Assembly (NCBI RefSeq): GCF_022267315.1
Contig: NZ_JAIKLE010000011.1
Location: forward strand, 1 to 64,000
Length of the DNA: 64,000 nt
Origin: Maribellus maritimus
Lineage (GTDB): Bacteria; Bacteroidota; Bacteroidia; Bacteroidales; Prolixibacteraceae
Reading direction: 5' to 3'
How positions within the stretch are numbered: the stretch's first letter is position 1; each line of letters begins with the position of its first letter. The notes beneath the pieces are model-generated. The model was not told the origin of the DNA. It saw only the letters and a list, made by a program, of their open reading frames with translations, and did no database searches. Both the position numbers and the translations under genes were made by a program. Positions 36,554 through 46,373 of this stretch are shown here, piece by piece.

Positions 36554-37426
36554 ATGAAAAAAGAAAAATTACAATGCGATACAGCGCGGGAGATTACGAT
36601 AGTCGATTTTCTGAAAGAAAACGCAGTTTTACCCCAACGGGAGAACCACAAAGAAGCCTGGTTCCTTAGCCCGCTTCGGGAAGAAAAAGAAGCATCTTTT
36701 AAGGTTTCAAAGCTGCTAAACCGCTGGTACGACCATGGGCTTGGCCAGGGCGGAAATATAATTGATCTGGTCATTGCAATGAACAACCATTGCAGCGTCC
36801 GGGAAGCGCTTTCTATCCTTGACAAAATCGCACTATCTTTTTCTTTTCAAAAGCAAGAAATTTTTGCAATTCCTGAAAAGCAAGACGAAATCAAAATTGA
36901 AAGTGTCCGTAATTTACAGCACCCGGCATTAATTACACGCCGAATCAATCCTTCAGTTGCAACCTGTTATGCAAAAGAAGTACATTATTCTTTCAGGGGG
37001 CGTACCTATTTTGCCATTGGATTAGAAAATATTTCAGGAGGCTGGGAACTCCGAAATCTGTATTTCAAAAATGCAGCTTCGCCTAAAGACTTTTCTTATT
37101 TCAATACCGGGAAACAAATGCTGAGTGTAACGGAAGGCATGTTTGACTTTTTCAGTTTGCTGATGTTTTATCCGCGCTTACCACACAAGTCGGATTTCCT
37201 GATTTTGAACTCGGTTTCTTTTACTAACCGGACTCAAAAAGTTGTCCTGCCATATTCAAAAATTGGTCTTTATCTCGACAATGACCCGGCAGGGAGAAAA
37301 GCTACAAAACAGTTAATGGCCGACTTATCGAACAGTGTCGACATGTCTGCCCTTTATGATGAAAAAAAAGATTTAAACCAGCTATTGACCGCTTCAATCC
37401 AACGATGCCGGAGACCTGTGCGGTAA
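36554..37426 (+). CDS. DNA primase-like protein (CHC2 zinc-finger-like and Toprim)
   Basis: The 290-residue protein shows a primase-like N-terminus (WFLSPLREEKEASFKVSKLLNRWYDHGLGQGGNIIDLVI) and a Toprim segment with the glutamate in VTEGMFDFFSLL and DxD-like YLDNDPAGRKATKQL. It would make primers or nick DNA for replication of the element. The frame extends to a TTG at 36548, but the ATG at 36554 is the natural start. It follows the iteron cluster. Confidence 0.82.
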   Translation: MKKEKLQCDTAREITIVDFLKENAVLPQRENHKEAWFLSPLREEKEASFKVSKLLNRWYDHGLGQGGNIIDLVIAMNNHCSVREALSILDKIALSFSFQKQEIFAIPEKQDEIKIESVRNLQHPALITRRINPSVATCYAKEVHYSFRGRTYFAIGLENISGGWELRNLYFKNAASPKDFSYFNTGKQMLSVTEGMFDFFSLLMFYPRLPHKSDFLILNSVSFTNRTQKVVLPYSKIGLYLDNDPAGRKATKQLMADLSNSVDMSALYDEKKDLNQLLTASIQRCRRPVR

Positions 37427-37433
37427 GCTATTT

Positions 37434-37511
37434 CAAGAGGTGTCAATGTTGCACAATTGACCTCTTGCTTTGCTCCTAAACTCGCAAAGGGAGGAAAATC
37501 AAAGATTTTCC
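37434..37511. other. candidate oriT: two hairpins before the mobilization genes
   Basis: The first inverted repeat pairs CAAGAG/GTCAAT (37434-37447, 2-nt bulge) with ATTGAC/CTCTTG (37456-37467). The second is a perfect 8-bp stem, GGAAAATC (37493-37500) with GATTTTCC (37504-37511), loop AAA. They lie in the 118-bp gap just before the MobC-like and relaxase genes, where oriT normally sits. The nick site is not identified. Confidence 0.5.
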
Positions 37512-37544
37512 TGGCAGCCATTTTAACGGATAAATGATAAAATT

Positions 37545-37853
37545 ATGAAAACAAAATATATTTCTTTCAGGATAAGTAATATTGAAAAGAAGGCAATAAC
37601 AATGGCTGCAAAAGAAACCGGGCTAAGCACCAGTGAATTTTCCAGGCGTGCTGCATTAAACATGAAAGTTACGCTGCGGTTTACTCCCGAAGAAATGGAA
37701 GTTTACAAAAACCTTCATATTTACCACCGGAATTTTAAAGTAATTGGCAACCTTGTTAAAAGCGACTATTTCAAAAAGAACGATATCATTCTCCTGGAAC
37801 TGGAAGAAGTGATAAAACTAATAAAGACCCACCTTAAAAAATTTGAACAATGA
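37545..37853 (+). CDS. MobC-like relaxosome accessory protein
   Basis: The 102-residue protein has a ribbon-helix-helix start (KTKYISFRISNIEKKAITMAAKETGLSTSEFSRRAAL) and the MobC-type tail (NFKVIGNLVKSDYF). MobC proteins bind oriT and help open it for the relaxase. Its stop region overlaps the relaxase start by 4 bp. Confidence 0.82.
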   Translation: MKTKYISFRISNIEKKAITMAAKETGLSTSEFSRRAALNMKVTLRFTPEEMEVYKNLHIYHRNFKVIGNLVKSDYFKKNDIILLELEEVIKLIKTHLKKFEQ

Positions 37854-38626
37854 TTGGAAAGGCCAAAAGCATATCACATGTTTCCAATGCTGTAAATTAC
37901 GCTAAAAACAAAAAAGGGGCAGTGGAAATCAGCCGGCACAATGTTGCAGGAGAATCAGGAAAAGAAATTGCCCAGGAATTCCGGGTATTCCAAAACCTGA
38001 ATGCACGATGTGAAAGAAATTCGTTTTCCATCGTTCTGAGCCCTGCCATCTCAGATGGGCAGAAACTCACAAACGGGGAATTTGCCCGGCTTGCCAATGA
38101 TTTTCTATCAAAGATGAACCTGAAAGAACATCAGTATGTCACCTTTTTACATTCAGATAGAAACCACCTTCACCTACATATTTTTGTTAACCGGATTGAT
38201 TATAACGGGAAAGCATATAAGGACAACTACATCAGCAAAAAAGCCCAACGAATTGCAGAAAGCATTGCCAAAGACTGGAAGTTTACTACAGCAAAAGAAG
38301 TTCAGCAGCAAAAAGAAGACCTATTATCCCGTCAGGTTATAGACGCACACGAAAAAGCCTTGCAACAAAAACCACGGAACATTTTTGAATATGCAGAACT
38401 GATGAAACCGTATGGTATAAACACACAATTAAAGCAAGCTTCTGACGGGAAAGTTATTGGCATAAAATTCCTGATTGGCGAAAATTCAATTAAAGCCAGT
38501 TCTGTACACCGTTCGTTTAGTGCAGCAAACCTGCAAAGATTAATCCTGCAAAACTTACAAGCAGACAATACCCATAAAAGAAACCAACAATACAATTCGA
38601 ATAAAAAACGAGGGTTTAGGTTATGA
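37850..38626 (+). CDS. relaxase/mobilization nuclease
   Basis: Relaxases nick oriT and lead the strand during conjugal transfer. The 258-residue protein has the N-terminal AVNYAKNKKGA with the likely catalytic Tyr17 and the metal-binding HSDRNHLHLHIFVNRID (His101, His106, His108, His110), the pattern of the PF03432 family. It is shorter than many relaxases and lacks an added helicase or primase domain, so it would rely on a co-resident conjugative machine. Confidence 0.88.
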   Translation: MIGKAKSISHVSNAVNYAKNKKGAVEISRHNVAGESGKEIAQEFRVFQNLNARCERNSFSIVLSPAISDGQKLTNGEFARLANDFLSKMNLKEHQYVTFLHSDRNHLHLHIFVNRIDYNGKAYKDNYISKKAQRIAESIAKDWKFTTAKEVQQQKEDLLSRQVIDAHEKALQQKPRNIFEYAELMKPYGINTQLKQASDGKVIGIKFLIGENSIKASSVHRSFSAANLQRLILQNLQADNTHKRNQQYNSNKKRGFRL

Positions 38627-38907
38627 GAAAAAATTTATCGCAACAGAAATTATTGGAAATATTAATAGTTGAAATTGAAATACTTCAACAAAATAGCAAG
38701 AACATTAAAGAAGTTGCTCCTGAAATTGCCCGGCAACTGTATGAACTAAAAACTGCCAAAATTAAGTTTGACCTAAATACTGACAAACTGGAAGAACTAC
38801 TTGAAGATAATCATCGAAAACTTAGGAAAAGTGTGGTTATGCCAAAGTGGTTTTTATGGTTGATTGCTGGTGTTTTATTGGCATCTGTTGCTAATTGGTT
38901 TGTTTAG
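38623..38907 (+). CDS. hypothetical small protein with a C-terminal membrane anchor
   Basis: A 94-residue protein, not recognised. It is predicted to be helical over about residues 5-70 and ends in a hydrophobic anchor (WFLWLIAGVLLASVANWF). It overlaps the relaxase stop by 4 bp, so it is translated with it and may assist mobilization at the membrane. After it come 180 bp without a gene. Confidence 0.65.
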   Translation: MRKNLSQQKLLEILIVEIEILQQNSKNIKEVAPEIARQLYELKTAKIKFDLNTDKLEELLEDNHRKLRKSVVMPKWFLWLIAGVLLASVANWFV

Positions 38908-39087
38908 ATTACCTAAATAAATTTATTTCTACATCTTTTTATTGTAACTGCATTAGGATAGATTACGTTATTCACCTTTTTTCATTTTACCATGCGTCTA
39001 ATAACTAAAGCATCAAAATTTTCATTTTGGCTGTTGTGCCATTCTACCCAAATATAAAATATTCTTTATTGTGTAAACTTATTTTGT

Positions 39088-41481
39088 TTACTCATATCTT
39101 AATGCCTCCACCGGATTCCTCGTAGCAGCACGCCAGCTTTGCCAGCTCACTGTTAGCAGTGCAATTCCCATTGCCAGTAATCCGGCAAGTGCAAAAATCC
39201 ACCAGCTGAGGTTCGTTTTGTAGGCAAAATTTTCAAGCCATTTACTCATGAAATAAAAGGAAACCGGTGTGGCAATGATAAAGGCGAGCGCTACCCATTT
39301 TACAAAGTCTTTATTCAGCATAGTGAGTATTTCTGCAATGTTCGCTCCGTTCACTTTACGAATACCAATTTCCTTGGTTTTTCGAATGATTGAAAAGAAA
39401 CTGACGGCGTATAATCCAACACAGGCAATTACAATGGAAATAAGGGAAAGGAAAAGTAACATTTTTTTTGCCTGCTGATCTTTTACATACTGGTTCATTA
39501 AAACCTCATCGTGAAATTTATATTCAAATGCAAAGTCAGGCTTAAATTCATCCCAAAGTGTTTTAATAATTCCAAGTACTTCAGCAACCTGTGAAGTTCT
39601 GATTTTAACATACACATTCTCGAAATTTTCCCCTAAAGTGATTGCAAGTGGTTCAATTCTGTGATGTAACGACTGAAAGTTAAAATCCTTTACAATCCCA
39701 ATAATATGATAGGTTTTGTTTCCCAGAATCAAATCTTTTCCTATTAAGGAACCTTCTCCTCTGTATTCATTTGCTGCAGTTTCATTCAACACCGTAGCTT
39801 CAAAATCGGTCTGTCGCTCCTTATCAAAATAGCGCCCTTCTTGCATCCTGAATTCAAATGTATTCTGAAACTCAGCATCAGCGGGTAAGCGACTGGTGTG
39901 AAAGTAGTTTTTGTCTTCCCTGGTTTCGAAATATCCAGAAGTCATTCCAAAGTCATTTCCAAAATAATCGCTACTGGTTGATACCGATTTTACCGCATTA
40001 TAGGTTTTTAAATTGTCCAGAAAGGTTTTCCTCTGTTGCGCTTCCATGCCACTCAATGAAAACATCATCACATTTTCGGTGTTGTAACCGCGGTCTTTAT
40101 TCACCACAAAGTTTATTTGCTTCTGGACAACTAAAGAACTCAGGATTATCAGCCCCGACAATACAAACTGAATAAGTATGAAGCTGTTGTTTCCCCACAG
40201 GCGTCTTTTTACGTTACTCTCATTTTTTATCAATTCCAGAACACGTTTGTTCGATGTTAGAATGATTGGGAAAATATTGGCAGCGAGGTTAAAAATCAGT
40301 AGAATAACAAAGCCTGAGGCGATAATTTCCAGTAGGTGTTTGTTTGATAATAATATGGTGAAATCAAGATAATGTGCCAATGGTTCCCAGGCTATCAGGT
40401 AAATAGTTACAGCCAGGAAAAACGAGACCACGAAAAAAACAAGAGTTTCGTACAAAAATTGTGAAGTTATATCTGTTTTAAATGCGCCTATTGATTTTCG
40501 GATGCCAACTTCTTTTAGTCGCGTTGAAATATTGGCGATGGTGAGATTTATAAAGTTGACCGAAGAAATTAAAAGTACCAGAATGGCCAGAATTACGGCT
40601 CCATACACATACGTTTTATTTGATGTTATAGATGAATCGAATTTATGATTGCTAAAATGAATATCTGTTAGGGGCTCGCAGGTATAGAATAAGTATATAC
40701 TATCAGAATATTTTAGATCCTCTATTGTTTTGGCGTTTGCCGCATCAACACGATCGTCGGAATGGAGATAAACGCATTTAGATATTTTAAAATTTAAATC
40801 AGCAACATTAATATTTGGCTGATTGGTTTTAAAGTAGGTAGTATAGCTTTGTGAGCCCCACCCAATTTTTTCGGGATTTGATTTTTCAATCGACTGGATA
40901 AGGTCTATTCTCAAGTGAAAATTGTCGGGTAAATCGTCAAAAACCCCGGTAACAATACATTTCTCATCTCGGAGTTCAACTACTTTTCCCAAAGCATTTT
41001 CAATAGACCCGAATTGTTTCTCCGCGATACTGTTTGAGATAATCAGGTTGTTTTCCGCTGCTAAAGGGCCTTCAACATTCGTTTTTAACGAAATACCAAA
41101 GAAAGAAAAGAAATTAGGGTCAACATAAAAAAGTGGGCCCCCGGTTACCGATTTGTCGTCGATTTTAAAATCTGCTATCCCGTTATTCAACAATCGCAGT
41201 GCTTCAGTAATTTCCGGAATATCGTTTACCATGGCAGCAGCCTGTTCTGGACTGGTTACAGCAAAGTCGGCTTTTTCCTCGTTTAACTGCCCCTGCATTA
41301 AACAACGGTATATTTTATCGTAGTCAGTGATGCTTTTGTCGAAACTGGTTTCATAATATACATAACCGGTTGCAAATAAAACAACTGCAAATGAAAGGCT
41401 TAACCCAAAAAGCTTAGCAAAGGATAGTATGCTGTTCTTCCGGGCATTTCTGATTGTAATCTTTAATTTATGTAATTTCAT
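39088..41481 (-). CDS. FtsX/MacB-type ABC permease 1 of the array
   Basis: A 797-residue permease with two FtsX modules: an N-terminal helix (about 18-40), a MacB-like periplasmic domain, three helices around residues 290-400, a second N-terminal helix near 435, a second periplasmic domain and three final helices. The coupling-helix motif EIGIRKVNGA and the array-wide ending TVSWQSWRAATRNPVEALRYE (read in two blocks) are present. Families of this type act in lipoprotein, peptide or toxin handling with an ABC ATPase, none of which is encoded nearby. It is the last gene of the array, 108 bp after the next. Confidence 0.85.
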   Translation of the reverse strand: MKLHKLKITIRNARKNSILSFAKLFGLSLSFAVVLFATGYVYYETSFDKSITDYDKIYRCLMQGQLNEEKADFAVTSPEQAAAMVNDIPEITEALRLLNNGIADFKIDDKSVTGGPLFYVDPNFFSFFGISLKTNVEGPLAAENNLIISNSIAEKQFGSIENALGKVVELRDEKCIVTGVFDDLPDNFHLRIDLIQSIEKSNPEKIGWGSQSYTTYFKTNQPNINVADLNFKISKCVYLHSDDRVDAANAKTIEDLKYSDSIYLFYTCEPLTDIHFSNHKFDSSITSNKTYVYGAVILAILVLLISSVNFINLTIANISTRLKEVGIRKSIGAFKTDITSQFLYETLVFFVVSFFLAVTIYLIAWEPLAHYLDFTILLSNKHLLEIIASGFVILLIFNLAANIFPIILTSNKRVLELIKNESNVKRRLWGNNSFILIQFVLSGLIILSSLVVQKQINFVVNKDRGYNTENVMMFSLSGMEAQQRKTFLDNLKTYNAVKSVSTSSDYFGNDFGMTSGYFETREDKNYFHTSRLPADAEFQNTFEFRMQEGRYFDKERQTDFEATVLNETAANEYRGEGSLIGKDLILGNKTYHIIGIVKDFNFQSLHHRIEPLAITLGENFENVYVKIRTSQVAEVLGIIKTLWDEFKPDFAFEYKFHDEVLMNQYVKDQQAKKMLLFLSLISIVIACVGLYAVSFFSIIRKTKEIGIRKVNGANIAEILTMLNKDFVKWVALAFIIATPVSFYFMSKWLENFAYKTNLSWWIFALAGLLAMGIALLTVSWQSWRAATRNPVEALRYE

Positions 41482-41555
41482 ATACTTGTATTTTTAAATT
41501 TCTATCGAATTGCTTTAGCCTTCAATAAATGGCTGTATTTTGGCACTAATTCTCA

Positions 41556-41597
41556 GTTCCTCTATCCGCGAATCATCGGGATTCTGGCTTTACTCAT
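41556..41597 (-). repeat. intercistronic element after permease 2
   Basis: About 42 bp covering the stop of permease 2 and what follows closely resemble 51143-51186, after permease 6. Shared blocks are CCTCTATCC, ATCGGGATT and TTACTCATA. The hairpin is perfect only in the second copy. Confidence 0.45.
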
Positions 41598-43926
41598 ACC
41601 TCAACGCTTCCACAGGGTTCCTTGTCGCCGCTCTCCAGCTTTGCCAGCTTACAGTCAGAAGTGCAATACTCATTGCGAGTACTCCGGCCAGTGCAAATAT
41701 CCACCAACTTAAGCTGGTTTTGTAAGCAAAATTTTCCAGCCACTTATTCGTGGCATAGTAAGCAATGGGTGTGGCAACCAGAAAACCAATTCCAACCCAT
41801 TTAACAAAGTCTTTGTTGAGCATCATGAGAACTTCAGAAATTTTTGCACCGTTTACTTTTCGGATGCCAATTTCTTTTATCCTTAACAGGGAAGAAAAAT
41901 AGGAGACTCCCAGTAACCCCAACACAGCAATGAATATCGAAAGGGTAGTTAGTAAATTAATAATATTGCTGAACTTTGTTTCAGTTTTATAAGCCGCCGC
42001 TATTCGTTGATCAAAAAATTCGTATTCAAAAATAGTATTGGATAAGTATGTAGTTGCTGTTTTCCTCATCAATTCAATTATTTCGGAAGGATTACCCGAA
42101 AATCGTACAATGGCATGCGATATATTATCAGGGCTGTAATGGGCTACAAATGGTTGTATCGACATTTGCATTGATTTATTGTGAAAGTCTTCGATAACAC
42201 CGGAAATTTGGTATTCTTTACCGCCCAGCTTAATAGTTTCATTTAAGGGATCTTTCACACCACGTTCATCCAGCAGGGTTTGATTAACGATACATTGATT
42301 TTCAACATTCTCTTTAAAACCATTACCCTGGCTGAATTTTATTTCCATCGTGTTAAAAAAGTCCTTATCAACATTAATAAATTCTGTGGCTCTCATTTGC
42401 TGATTACCAAGGCTATCAGTATATACTTCGCCATAAATATTACCCATTTTGGAAAGTGGAAGATTGTTCGTTCCTGCCACATTTCTGACATTCGGATTTT
42501 TCAACAGTTCCTCTTTGAAAACCGGGTAAGAATGAACGTCCTTTGGTGCAATATTCATCGAAATCAACGACTCTTTATTAAATCCCAAATCACCTTCCTG
42601 CATGAATGAAAGCTGTTTGCGAACCAGCATTGATGCTGATATTAAAGCAATGAATGCCATCAGTTGGAAAGTTAAAAGTGAGTTAAAAAGAATTTTGCCT
42701 GCTTTTCCCTTACTCAATCTATTTTGAAGAATTTCAATGGGCTTTATATTACCACTAATAAGTTGGTTGATAAACGATGAAAGAAAAATGATTGAAAAGG
42801 AACAAAGCAGTGCTCCTGTTACTATTTTCTTTGTATTTAATATAGCATTAAAAGGTGTGTCGCTGCCAACAAAATTGGGGAAATAGGGTTGGGTTAGCTT
42901 AAACAAACCAAACGTTATTACAAAAGCTATCACCGAGAAAATAAAAACCGATATTGAATTTTTTAAGAATAAGTGAAATTTTTTGGCGCCTGAAATTTTC
43001 TCGATTCCCCACAAACGCATTTGTTGTGTTTTTTCAATGGTAGACAAAAGCACATAGTTGATAATTGAGATAAGGAGAATTAGCACGCCCAACGTAATGA
43101 ATATTTTCAAACGCATGTTAACATGTATCTTATTCAGTTCAGTTAATAATAATGTTGGCGATTTTTCTAATTTGGCGAGCCTGATATAATCCTGCGTAAG
43201 TTTTGCCGTAAAATCTGAAATATCTGACTCAGGTGCCAACTGAATAAAATTTTTACACTGGTAGTTCCAATCCGATTTGTAATCCTTTTTCCCCTGCGCC
43301 TGCATAAAATGCGAAAGACTCCCTATCCAGTGATAGCTGACATTTGAATTACTTGCCGGATTCTTAATAATACCGGTGATTGTGAAGTCAATAAGTTGAT
43401 CATTAATAATAAGTGAAACCGGAGTGCCAATAACATCAAGCTTTCCAAATCGTTTTGTTGCTATATTTTCCGATATAATTAGCGGGTTAGGTGCCTTGAG
43501 ACTTTCTTCGGCATTACCTGCAATAAAGTTAAAACTGAAAAAATCAAAGAAGTTTTCTTCAACAAATCCAATTTCAGTGTAATCCGATTTAATTAGATTG
43601 TTTTCCTGCTTTATGAAAATAGCGGTGTTTTTACTGTCGAAACTGGTATTTTTAACCACCTCGGGATAACGGTCCGACAAAGATTCACAAAGAACATAGG
43701 GCAAAGGAAACTGAAAATAACTCTCTCCAAACTTGTCACGAGCTTCCATACTGAATTTATTACCGGCTGAATCCTGAAAAGAGTCGAAGTTCGTTTCATG
43801 CAGCACATAATAACTAGCTGCCATAAAAACCCAAAGACCAATAATTAGTCCGCTAATTTTCAATACTGAAATGTATTTGTTTTTTAAAAGAGACCGTAAT
43901 TCACGAATAAAATATAGTTTGAACAT
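41590..43926 (-). CDS. FtsX/MacB-type ABC permease 2 of the array
   Basis: A 778-residue paralogue with the same eight-helix layout. The first periplasmic domain is unlike that of its neighbours (SMEARDKFGESYFQFPLPYVLCES), while the last 75 residues match them nearly residue for residue (EIGIRKVNGAKISEV, MLNKDFVKWV, LSWWIFALAGVLAM). The N-terminus MFKLYFIRELRSLLKNKYISVLKISG is the amphipathic start typical of the group. It lies 21 bp after permease 3, in the same operon. Confidence 0.85.
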   Translation of the reverse strand: MFKLYFIRELRSLLKNKYISVLKISGLIIGLWVFMAASYYVLHETNFDSFQDSAGNKFSMEARDKFGESYFQFPLPYVLCESLSDRYPEVVKNTSFDSKNTAIFIKQENNLIKSDYTEIGFVEENFFDFFSFNFIAGNAEESLKAPNPLIISENIATKRFGKLDVIGTPVSLIINDQLIDFTITGIIKNPASNSNVSYHWIGSLSHFMQAQGKKDYKSDWNYQCKNFIQLAPESDISDFTAKLTQDYIRLAKLEKSPTLLLTELNKIHVNMRLKIFITLGVLILLISIINYVLLSTIEKTQQMRLWGIEKISGAKKFHLFLKNSISVFIFSVIAFVITFGLFKLTQPYFPNFVGSDTPFNAILNTKKIVTGALLCSFSIIFLSSFINQLISGNIKPIEILQNRLSKGKAGKILFNSLLTFQLMAFIALISASMLVRKQLSFMQEGDLGFNKESLISMNIAPKDVHSYPVFKEELLKNPNVRNVAGTNNLPLSKMGNIYGEVYTDSLGNQQMRATEFINVDKDFFNTMEIKFSQGNGFKENVENQCIVNQTLLDERGVKDPLNETIKLGGKEYQISGVIEDFHNKSMQMSIQPFVAHYSPDNISHAIVRFSGNPSEIIELMRKTATTYLSNTIFEYEFFDQRIAAAYKTETKFSNIINLLTTLSIFIAVLGLLGVSYFSSLLRIKEIGIRKVNGAKISEVLMMLNKDFVKWVGIGFLVATPIAYYATNKWLENFAYKTSLSWWIFALAGVLAMSIALLTVSWQSWRAATRNPVEALRYE

Positions 43927-43947
43927 AATATTATCTTATCATTTAAA

Positions 43948-46359
43948 CTACTCATACCTCAGCGCTTCTACCGGATTTCTCGTGGCAGCTCGCCAACTTT
44001 GCCAACTTACTGTTAGCAAAGCAATCCCCAGTGCAAGCAATCCTGCCAATGCAAATATCCACCAGCTTAAAGTGGTTTTATAGGCAAAGTTTTCGAGCCA
44101 TTTGTGCATAGCGTAATAAGCAATGGGTGTGGCAATTACAAACGCAATTGCTACCCACTTTACAAAGTCTTTGTTTAGCATCGATAATATCTCGGAGATT
44201 TTGGCACCGTTTACTTTGCGGATGCCGATTTCTTTTATTCGTTGATTGGTTCTGTAATAGGATAAGCCAAACAACCCCAAAGTGGCAATAAAAATAGCCA
44301 GAAAGGTAAAAATTGTAAATGCCTCGCTAAATTTCTTTTCCTCGTTATAGAGCGATGCGAACTTTTTGTCGATGAAGTTATAATGAAATGTACTTTGGGT
44401 AAAAACCTTTCCCCATTCTTTTCTAAGTATCTCTATCTTTTTATCTATTTCAGCAATTGATGCCGAATTACTTTTTAATTTTACAATTAATCCATCTTCA
44501 TTTGGAGAATAGCGAATAATGAAAGGTTTTACTTCATTTTTCAACCCAAAGTGGTGATAATCTTTTACAACTGCGGCTATCTGAAAACTCCGTCCCCAAA
44601 AGTTTACTTCCTTTCCAACCGCTTCGTTCAAATCAGTAAAGCCCATCAACCGGGCAGAGTGTTCATTTATAATTATCCTGTTTTTGTCAATGTCCTCATT
44701 CCCCGAAAAATTATAGCCGGCAAGTATTTTAAATTCCATCAGGGGAATGTAGTCTTCATCTACTTCGAAATTAAACCAGTTTGTATGCTCATCTTTAGTG
44801 CCATCAGGAAAGGTGATGTGAGAAAATGTACTCATATTATCATAACCTTCTCCCGGATAAGTTTGAGCTAGTGACACATTTTCCACAAAAGATAATTTTT
44901 CGACTTCAGCTTTTAGAACCCGGAATGAATTATGTGAATTTTCAGGTTTATCTATAATTGTACTTTTTATGGAAATGGTCTGATTCAGGTTCATTCCTAA
45001 AGGAATGTCGCTCATGAATTTTAACTGTTTTAGGATGGTTATTGTTCCCGTTAAAAGAATAATGGTAGCCAGAAATTGCACGGTTACAATTCCCTTTCTA
45101 AAACTAAGCTTGTTAGGTGTCCCTGTAAGTTTTCCTTTTAAGATTTTTACAGGCGCAAATGAAGAAAGCACAATTGAAGGGTATAAACCGGACAAAAATA
45201 TCCCGGCAAGAGGTATTCCTATTAAAATTAAGGTCTGCCCAATTCCAATTACGCGTAAGGATAATTCTTTCCCGACAAACGAATTGAAGAACGGTAAAAT
45301 CAAGAGAGTCAGTCCCAATGAAATAAAGAAAGCAGCAAAATTCAACAAAAACGACTCTGAAACAAACTGAGATACAAGTTGTATCTTACGCGCTCCTGCC
45401 ACCTTCCTGATTCCAACTTCTTTTGTTCGTTCCATCATTTTTGCAGAGGCTAAATTGATGTAATTTAGCCAGGAGAGCAAAATGATAAAAACAGATATGG
45501 CAAATAAAAACCGGACACTGCTTGCATTTCCATTGGTTTCCGCCTCGTAAGGTTTATCGGAATAAAGATGGATATCTGCAAGCGGTTCAATGTTTTGCCG
45601 TTCGTTCTTGATGGGGACATCAAGTTCGAAAATTTTCTGGCGAAGTTCATTTTCTGCTACTCCTTCTTTTGCCAAAAGATAAGTAAAAGTGTTATTGTTA
45701 CTCCAGTTAAGGGTTTGAGGATTAAAAACCCGCCAGTCCTTATAGGTTGAATAGGAAACCAAAAAGTTGATTTTCAGATGTGTGTTTTTAGGGATATCTT
45801 TAATTACACCTGTCACCCGGAGCGTGGTATTTGCTCCGTTGTAAAACGCCTTAATTGTTTTTCCAACGGGGTCTGATTGCCCGAAAATTTTACGAGCCGA
45901 GCTTTCGGTTAGAACAATTGTATTGGGTTCATTTAAAGCCGTTACCTGGTTTCCTTTCTGCATATAAGGAGTAAATAGATGAAAGAATGACGGGTCGGCT
46001 AAATGCCCGTTTTCAATTTCATATACCTTATTGTTGAATTCAAACGATGTCTTGTATAACTGAAAGAAGCGGATAAAATCTACAACTTCAGGAATGTTTT
46101 CTTTCATTGTCGGTCCTGCAAGGTTATAAGCCTGGGCATCGCCCGGAACCAGTTCCCCTTTTTCGATATAATCCATATAAACCCTGTAAATATTTTTGTA
46201 GTTTTTGTAAAATTTGTCATAGCTTCTTTCGTACCCTACATATAACACGATGATAATAAATGAAGCCATCCCAATGGCTAAACCGCTTAGGTTAATAATT
46301 GAAAACAGTTTACTTTTTAATAAACTTCTTACTGCCGTTTTTAAGTAATTCTTTATCAT
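43948..46359 (-). CDS. FtsX/MacB-type ABC permease 3 of the array
   Basis: An 803-residue paralogue. The first module carries TKEVGIRKVAGARKIQL and the second KEIGIRKVNGAKISEI, the two coupling-helix motifs expected of a double-FtsX permease. The start MIKNYLKTAVRSLLKSKLFSIINLSGLAIGMA is the best match to the general family. It lies 14 bp after permease 4. Substrate unknown. Confidence 0.87.
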   Translation of the reverse strand: MIKNYLKTAVRSLLKSKLFSIINLSGLAIGMASFIIIVLYVGYERSYDKFYKNYKNIYRVYMDYIEKGELVPGDAQAYNLAGPTMKENIPEVVDFIRFFQLYKTSFEFNNKVYEIENGHLADPSFFHLFTPYMQKGNQVTALNEPNTIVLTESSARKIFGQSDPVGKTIKAFYNGANTTLRVTGVIKDIPKNTHLKINFLVSYSTYKDWRVFNPQTLNWSNNNTFTYLLAKEGVAENELRQKIFELDVPIKNERQNIEPLADIHLYSDKPYEAETNGNASSVRFLFAISVFIILLSWLNYINLASAKMMERTKEVGIRKVAGARKIQLVSQFVSESFLLNFAAFFISLGLTLLILPFFNSFVGKELSLRVIGIGQTLILIGIPLAGIFLSGLYPSIVLSSFAPVKILKGKLTGTPNKLSFRKGIVTVQFLATIILLTGTITILKQLKFMSDIPLGMNLNQTISIKSTIIDKPENSHNSFRVLKAEVEKLSFVENVSLAQTYPGEGYDNMSTFSHITFPDGTKDEHTNWFNFEVDEDYIPLMEFKILAGYNFSGNEDIDKNRIIINEHSARLMGFTDLNEAVGKEVNFWGRSFQIAAVVKDYHHFGLKNEVKPFIIRYSPNEDGLIVKLKSNSASIAEIDKKIEILRKEWGKVFTQSTFHYNFIDKKFASLYNEEKKFSEAFTIFTFLAIFIATLGLFGLSYYRTNQRIKEIGIRKVNGAKISEILSMLNKDFVKWVAIAFVIATPIAYYAMHKWLENFAYKTTLSWWIFALAGLLALGIALLTVSWQSWRAATRNPVEALRYE

Positions 46360-46373
46360 GGTAGTTTATTTTT

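Noticed and set aside
32588-38930. A smaller element ending just after the relaxase operon
   Set aside because: No copy of the mnmE-end repeat was found between 38.9 and 39.1 kb, while a good copy exists at 59.1 kb.
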